A program made the translations under genes and the position numbers. Of a DNA stretch of 10,201 nt, positions 6,184 through 10,201 are shown one piece after another. Source of the stretch: Bacteroidota bacterium (GTDB lineage: Bacteria; Bacteroidota; Rhodothermia; Rhodothermales; UBA10348); contig JAHEEH010000011.1 in NCBI GenBank assembly GCA_024640835.1, forward strand, positions 2,915-13,115. The letters are read 5' to 3'. How positions within the stretch are numbered: the first letter of the stretch is position 1; each line of letters starts with the position of its first letter. A model generated the notes under the pieces. It saw only the letters and a list, made by a program, of their open reading frames with translations, was not told the origin of the DNA and did no database searches.

Positions 6184-6718
6184 AGGCGTCGCTTCCGGCC
6201 CGCGCACGAACGAGCCTGACGTGACGGACCAGGATGTCCACGAGCCCCAGCCGTTCCAGGCGGCGCTGGGGCATTTCGGGGAGGCGGGGAGGACTGACTC
6301 GACCCATCCACAGGGCCATCACGTCGGCCAGCGAGCGTGGTCCCGGCATCAGCCCGTCCGCCAGATGCGCCGTGTAGAAGGACAGCTTGCGCCCGAGCCG
6401 CTCGAAGACGTCGCCGGGGAGGTCGGCTTCCGGGACTCCCTCGAGGACGGCTCCGCCGATGAGGTAGTCGTGGTAGGACATGGGCAGGTCCAGGAGCAGC
6501 GCACCGGCCGCCCGGGCGAGATCGGGCGAGTCCGAGAGGGCGAACGACGCGGCACGCGCGGTGGCGGTGCACGCGAGAGCCAGCGTCTCCTCGGCGACCA
6601 GCCCGGGGTCCGCTCCGTCCACGCCCTCCAGCACCCGCGCGGCCAGGTCCTGCGTCACGGTGACGGCACCGATCGCCGAGAACATGACAAAGCCGGCAAG
6701 CCGGTCGGCGTCCTTCAT
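6182..6718 (-). CDS. Hypothetical protein, last gene of the floA operon
   Basis: A 178-residue protein of no family I recognise. It is predicted all-helical, with hydrophobic amphipathic stretches (LAGFVMFSAIGAVTV at 7-21, ALACTATARAASFAL at 47-61, ALLLDLPMSYHDYLIGGAVL at 73-92). None is clearly a TM segment, although residues 7-21 could be membrane-associated. The sequence SYHDYLIGG and a conserved-looking C-terminal RLERLGLVDILVRHVRLV may be useful for searches. Its ATG (6718-6716) overlaps the stop of the upstream 72-aa gene as ATGA, indicating translational coupling; a longer reading from 6763 would overlap that gene further and is less likely. Coupling to the 72-aa gene and, through it, to floA suggests related work at the membrane, but no function can be assigned. 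Confidence 0.75.
   Translation of the reverse strand: MKDADRLAGFVMFSAIGAVTVTQDLAARVLEGVDGADPGLVAEETLALACTATARAASFALSDSPDLARAAGALLLDLPMSYHDYLIGGAVLEGVPEADLPGDVFERLGRKLSFYTAHLADGLMPGPRSLADVMALWMGRVSPPRLPEMPQRRLERLGLVDILVRHVRLVRARAGSDA
6244..6276 (+). terminator. Possible terminator hairpin for the plus-strand operon, inside the opposing gene
   Basis: GCCCCAGC (6244-6251) and GCTGGGGC (6265-6272) form a perfect 8-bp stem with a 13-base loop, followed by ATTT. It lies about 70 nt after the stop of the CorC/HlyC-type gene, within the 3' part of the minus-strand 178-aa gene. With no space between the operons, a terminator for the plus strand has to lie in the opposing coding region. The short T run makes intrinsic termination uncertain; Rho-dependent ending is an alternative. 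Confidence 0.3.
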
Positions 6719-6933
6719 TCGCCCGAGGGGAGGACGTCCGCCAGCCGGACGGCGCGGCCCCACTGCACGATGCCCATCACGGAGGCGGGTTCGGCCCGAA
6801 AACGGATCCGGAGGCCTTCGACACGGAATCGAGCCTCCAGGTTGATCGGCAGGAGCTTCTCTCCCCGGTCGGTCTCTATGCCCCAGGCGCCGCCCTCGAG
6901 GGCGAGGTGACGGATGGTGCCCGACTCCATCAT
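6715..6933 (-). CDS. Small hypothetical protein coupled to floA
   Basis: A 72-residue protein with a pattern typical of a compact beta-barrel: [32 protein letters not shown] is made of alternating short strands, followed by [10 protein letters not shown] and [18 protein letters not shown]. Features such as [22 protein letters not shown] and the W-G pair near the end resemble small uncharacterised bacterial proteins I have seen but cannot name. It has no signal or TM segment. The ATG (6933-6931) overlaps the floA stop as ATGA, and its own stop overlaps the next ATG the same way. A second ATG at 6930 is also possible. An AAGGGG about 11 bases upstream, inside floA, is a weak ribosome binding site. 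It could be a small soluble partner of FloA; this rests only on gene coupling. Confidence 0.8.
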   Translation of the reverse strand: MMESGTIRHLALEGGAWGIETDRGEKLLPINLEARFRVEGLRIRFRAEPASVMGIVQWGRAVRLADVLPSGE

Positions 6934-7925
6934 TGCTGGATTGGCCCCTTGGGCACGTCCTCTCCTCCGATGGTGTCGCGCATCCGCGTGTCGGCCTGGA
7001 TGTTTCGGAGATTGTAGTAGTCCATCACTCCCAGGTTGCCCGAGCGGAAGGCCTCCGCGATCGCCCTCGGTATCTCGGCCTCTGCCGCGACCACCTTGGC
7101 CCGCTGCTCCTCCACGCCGGCCCGCATCTCCTGCTCGAAGGCCACGGCGGCGGCCCGGCGCTCCTCGGCCTTGGCGCGTGCGATCTTGAGGTCGGCTTCC
7201 GCCTGGTCCGTCTGCAGCTTGGCGCCGATGTTGGCGCCGACGTCCACGTCGGCGATGTCGATGGACAGGATCTCGAACGCCGTGCCGATATCGAGACCCT
7301 TGGCCAGCACCACTTTCGATATGGAGTCGGGGTTCTCGAGCACCTCCTTGTGCGTGGCGGACGAGCCGATGGTCGATACGATGCCTTCGCCCACGCGGGC
7401 GATGATCGTCTCCTCTCCCGCGCCGCCGACCAGTCGCTCGATGTTGGCGCGGACGGTGACCCGGGCGATGGCCCGCACCTGGATGCCGTCCTTCGATACG
7501 GCAGAGACCGCCGGCGTCTCGATGACCTTCGGGTTGACCGAAAGCTGCACGGCCTCGAACACGTCACGTCCCGCGAGGTCGATCGCGGTGGCGCGCTCGA
7601 ACGTCAGGTCGATCGCGGCCTTGTCGGCCGAGATGAGCGCGTTGACCACCTTCTGGACCTGGCCGCCGGCCAGGTAGTGGGCCTCGAGCTGCGGGAGATC
7701 CAGGTAGATCCCCGCCTTGTGGGCCGTGATGAGGGGTTTGACGATCTGGATCGGCGGGACCTTGCGGAGCCGCATCCCGACCAGGTCACGAACCAGCTTG
7801 ATGCGGACGCCGGAGAAGTACGCGGTGATCCAGAGGCCGACCGGGATGAAATAGAGGAATACGATGAGCCCGAGAAGGATCAGGGCGATGACGAGGAGGC
7901 CGGTGGCCGTAAAGAACATGTCCAT
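6930..7925 (-). CDS. floA: Flotillin-like protein FloA
   Basis: A 331-residue SPFH-family scaffold, the usual FloA length. FloA proteins insert a hydrophobic hairpin in the membrane from the cytoplasmic side, oligomerise, and organise fluid membrane microdomains in which other membrane proteins work. A long N-terminal hydrophobic stretch covers about 4-38. The FloA-specific region follows, with [13 protein letters not shown] (54-66) and [14 protein letters not shown] (75-88). The SPFH core spans about 90-230, then an EA-rich coiled coil (about 240-290) and the conserved end [16 protein letters not shown] (301-316). The NfeD-type membrane protein that often accompanies floA (for example yqeZ-yqfA in Bacillus) is absent; upstream is moaC, 12 bp away, and downstream two small coupled genes. 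Starts at M1 (7925) or M3 are both possible. No clear Shine-Dalgarno site precedes it. Confidence 0.95.
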   Translation of the reverse strand: MDMFFTATGLLVIALILLGLIVFLYFIPVGLWITAYFSGVRIKLVRDLVGMRLRKVPPIQIVKPLITAHKAGIYLDLPQLEAHYLAGGQVQKVVNALISADKAAIDLTFERATAIDLAGRDVFEAVQLSVNPKVIETPAVSAVSKDGIQVRAIARVTVRANIERLVGGAGEETIIARVGEGIVSTIGSSATHKEVLENPDSISKVVLAKGLDIGTAFEILSIDIADVDVGANIGAKLQTDQAEADLKIARAKAEERRAAAVAFEQEMRAGVEEQRAKVVAAEAEIPRAIAEAFRSGNLGVMDYYNLRNIQADTRMRDTIGGEDVPKGPIQQ

Positions 7926-7937
7926 GGTCGTGACCGA

Positions 7938-8429
<492 letters not shown>

Positions 8430-8513
8430 GAGGTCTCTGTGGGCGGATTGCCGGGCGGGTTTGAAGATAGCCTCCTCGCGGGACGGCGGAAAGGTGAATC
8501 GCAGACTCGTCGA
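8430..8513 (-). other. 84-bp spacer between moaA and moaC
   Basis: The longest gap in the minus-strand operon. Read on the minus strand it contains TATCTT with a weak TTTCCG 17 bases upstream, which could be a poor internal promoter for moaC-floA. I see no strong hairpin or riboswitch-like fold. The known Moco riboswitch lies upstream of moaA-type operons and is much longer than this gap. Confidence 0.25.
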
Positions 8514-9536
8514 TCAGCCCCCGATGAGGATCATGGGCCGGTCCGTCTGGGCCGCGAGAAGCTCCATGCCCGCGTGCGATGCCTTCTTGCCGAGCACGGC
8601 GACGCGAATCAGCTGCCCGAGGGCGTCGTCGTCGGCCCCGCTCCGCATGGCGTCGCGCAGGCTGATGCCCGCCCGGCCGAAAAGACAGACCATGAGGCGA
8701 CCGTCGGCCGTGATCCGGAGCCGGTTGCAGCCCGAACAGAACGCCTCGGTCATCGAGGACACGAGCCCGACCGTGCCCGCGGCGCCCGGAACGCGGTACG
8801 TGCGGGAAGTGGACGTCGGCGAATCGTCCAGGCGCTCGAGGTCCGGATACCGGTCGTGGATGCGACGCAGGACATCGGCGTCCGGCACCATGCGCGCATT
8901 GTCCCACGAATTGCCCTCGAAGGGCATGTACTCGATGAAGCGGACCGCGACCTCCTCGTGGAGTGTCCAGTCCACGAAATCGGCCACCTCGTCGTCGTTG
9001 ACGCCCCGCATGAGGACGCAGTTGACCTTGACCGGCCGATACCCGGCGTGCAGCGCGGCATCGATCGCCGAGCGGACGCGATCGAGTCCCGGTCGACGCG
9101 TGATCGTCTCGAAGCGGTCGGACCGGAGCGTGTCCAGGCTCACGTTGATCTCCCGGATGCCCCCCTTCCGCAGCCGCGGCAGCATGGGTTCGAGAAGGAG
9201 TCCGTTCGTGGTCACGGCCAGCGACTCCAGCCCGTCCAGGGCGCCCAGGCGATCGACGAGGTCTTCGACGTGCCGCCGGACGAGCGGCTCCCCGCCGGTG
9301 AGCCTGATCTTGCGCACGCCCTGCGCAACGAAGAGACGGGCCAGGCGCTCGATCTCCTCGAACGTGAGGATGTCGGAGCGCGGCTTCAGGTCGACCCCCT
9401 CGGGAGGCATGCAGTAGGTGCAGCGCAGGTTGCACCGCTCCGTGAGCGAGATGCGCAGGTAGTCGTGGAATCGACCGAAGGAGTCCGTCAGCATGCCGTG
9501 ACCGTTCCGGGTGCTATCGGGCGGGCGGGCGGTCAT
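8514..9536 (-). CDS. moaA: GTP 3',8-cyclase MoaA (radical SAM)
   Basis: A 340-residue radical SAM enzyme that converts GTP to 3',8-cyclo-7,8-dihydro-GTP, the first step of molybdenum cofactor synthesis. The SAM-binding 4Fe-4S cluster motif CNLRCTYC is at 35-42, and GGEP at 81-84 binds the SAM amino group. VTTNG (108-112) and NVSLDT (131-136) are typical MoaA segments. The second cluster, near GTP, has its cysteines at 267, 270 and 284 (FCSGCNRLR and VCLF). The C-terminal Gly-Gly, which reaches the active site in the family, is present. The ATG at 9536 overlaps the dtd stop as ATGA and has GGTGGAG about 11 bases upstream. The internal ATG at 9494 ([16 protein letters not shown]) would also give a full catalytic domain but has no ribosome binding site. 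Confidence 0.97.
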   Translation of the reverse strand: MTARPPDSTRNGHGMLTDSFGRFHDYLRISLTERCNLRCTYCMPPEGVDLKPRSDILTFEEIERLARLFVAQGVRKIRLTGGEPLVRRHVEDLVDRLGALDGLESLAVTTNGLLLEPMLPRLRKGGIREINVSLDTLRSDRFETITRRPGLDRVRSAIDAALHAGYRPVKVNCVLMRGVNDDEVADFVDWTLHEEVAVRFIEYMPFEGNSWDNARMVPDADVLRRIHDRYPDLERLDDSPTSTSRTYRVPGAAGTVGLVSSMTEAFCSGCNRLRITADGRLMVCLFGRAGISLRDAMRSGADDDALGQLIRVAVLGKKASHAGMELLAAQTDRPMILIGG

Positions 9537-9982
9537 GACGGGCGCCGCTCCACCCACAGCGTCACGGGACCATCGTTCACGAGCGCGACGTGCATCATCG
9601 CGCCGAACGCCCCTGTCGGGACGGACCGCCCGATCCTTGACCCCAGGTCCCGGGCGAAGGCGAAGTACAGCGGCTCGGCGATCTCCGGCGGAGCGGAGTC
9701 CACGAAGGAGGGACGGTTTCCCTTGTTGGTGTTTCCGTACAGCGTGAACTGGGACACGACGAGCGCTTCTCCGGAGACGTCCGTCAACGATCGGTTCATG
9801 AGGCCCTCGTCGTCCGGGAAGACGCGGAGCTGCGCGACCTTCCTCGCCAGCCATGCCGCCTCCGCCTCCGTGTCGGAGCGGTGAACGCCCAGGAGGACCA
9901 GCAGTCCGCGGCCGATCGAGCCGATTTCGCGGCCATCGACGGACACGGAGGCTTCCTTCACGCGCTGGACGAGGGCGACCAT
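9533..9982 (-). CDS. dtd: D-aminoacyl-tRNA deacylase
   Basis: A 149-residue cytosolic homodimer that removes D-amino acids (and glycine from tRNA-Ala) wrongly attached to tRNA. The two signature motifs are both intact: [17 protein letters not shown] (77-93), and [16 protein letters not shown] (126-141), whose G138-P139 is the cross-subunit Gly-cisPro pair that selects chirality. The length is normal. The ATG follows the stop of the rdgB gene after 4 bp, and its own stop overlaps moaA by 4 bp, so it belongs to one transcript. No clear Shine-Dalgarno site is seen, consistent with translational coupling. With rdgB it forms a quality-control pair for nucleotide and tRNA pools. Confidence 0.97.
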   Translation of the reverse strand: MVALVQRVKEASVSVDGREIGSIGRGLLVLLGVHRSDTEAEAAWLARKVAQLRVFPDDEGLMNRSLTDVSGEALVVSQFTLYGNTNKGNRPSFVDSAPPEIAEPLYFAFARDLGSRIGRSVPTGAFGAMMHVALVNDGPVTLWVERRPS

Positions 9983-9986
9983 GGGA

Positions 9987-10201
9987 TCAGGCGATCAATT
10001 CGTGCAGGTAGGCGGAGAACCGGCGCAGGGCACGTCCGCGGTGGCTGACCGCGTTCTTGGCGGCTGGATCGAGCTCGGCGAACGTCCTGTCGGAATCCTC
10101 CGGCACGAACAGCGGATCGTAACCGAATCCGCCGTCGCCCCGGGGGACCTCCGTAATGTGACCCTCGCACGTACCCTCGAACAGCCGACACGATCCGCCC
10201 T
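9987..10201 (-). CDS. rdgB: XTP/dITP diphosphatase RdgB/HAM1 (C-terminal part)
   Basis: The last 70 or so residues of an inosine-triphosphatase-type enzyme, whose start lies beyond the window edge. These enzymes hydrolyse dITP, ITP and XTP to the monophosphates and keep deaminated purines out of DNA and RNA. The family hallmarks are clear: [25 protein letters not shown] (the GFGYDP motif contacts the base) and [11 protein letters not shown], followed by a short helical end [13 protein letters not shown]. The stop lies 4 bp before dtd. It is the first visible gene of the minus-strand operon; its promoter is outside the window. Confidence 0.95.
   Translation of the reverse strand, partial: GGSCRLFEGTCEGHITEVPRGDGGFGYDPLFVPEDSDRTFAELDPAAKNAVSHRGRALRRFSAYLHELIA

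Overview
The window is a GC-rich bacterial chromosome segment with dense genes, very short spacers and strong G/C bias at third codon positions. All identifiable genes are housekeeping or membrane-maintenance genes. There is no transposase, phage gene, CRISPR array, rRNA or tRNA. The taxon cannot be fixed from sequence alone. GC richness, few good Shine-Dalgarno sites, and a PspA / two-TM coiled-coil / FloA mix suggest an environmental lineage such as Gemmatimonadota or a neighbouring phylum, but this is a weak inference.

Left part, plus strand (1-1823): the tail of an unidentified gene; rpmE for a cysteine-less bL31 with its own promoter-like site and a downstream hairpin; then a pyrimidine/thymidine phosphorylase (deoA/pdp type).

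Middle part, plus strand (about 1848-6175): a five-gene run probably read from a promoter near 1867. It holds a PspA/IM30 protein, a short protein that looks like a PspA lacking its N-terminal half, a two-TM coiled-coil protein of unknown function, an enoyl-CoA hydratase and a CNNM/CBS/CorC-HlyC membrane protein. The first three genes look like a membrane-stress module and are the most unusual part of the window.

Right part, minus strand (6182-10201): a tightly packed operon read right to left: rdgB (partial), dtd, moaA, moaC, floA, and two small unrecognised genes (72 and 178 aa). dtd/moaA, floA/72-aa and 72-aa/178-aa are each joined by 4-bp ATGA overlaps. It combines nucleotide-pool and tRNA proofreading, the first two steps of molybdenum cofactor synthesis, and a flotillin-like scaffold with two possible partners.

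The two large operons converge with only 6 bp between their stop codons. Two protein families linked to membrane integrity (PspA and FloA) therefore lie a few kb apart on opposite strands. No stretch longer than about 100 bases lacks a gene.
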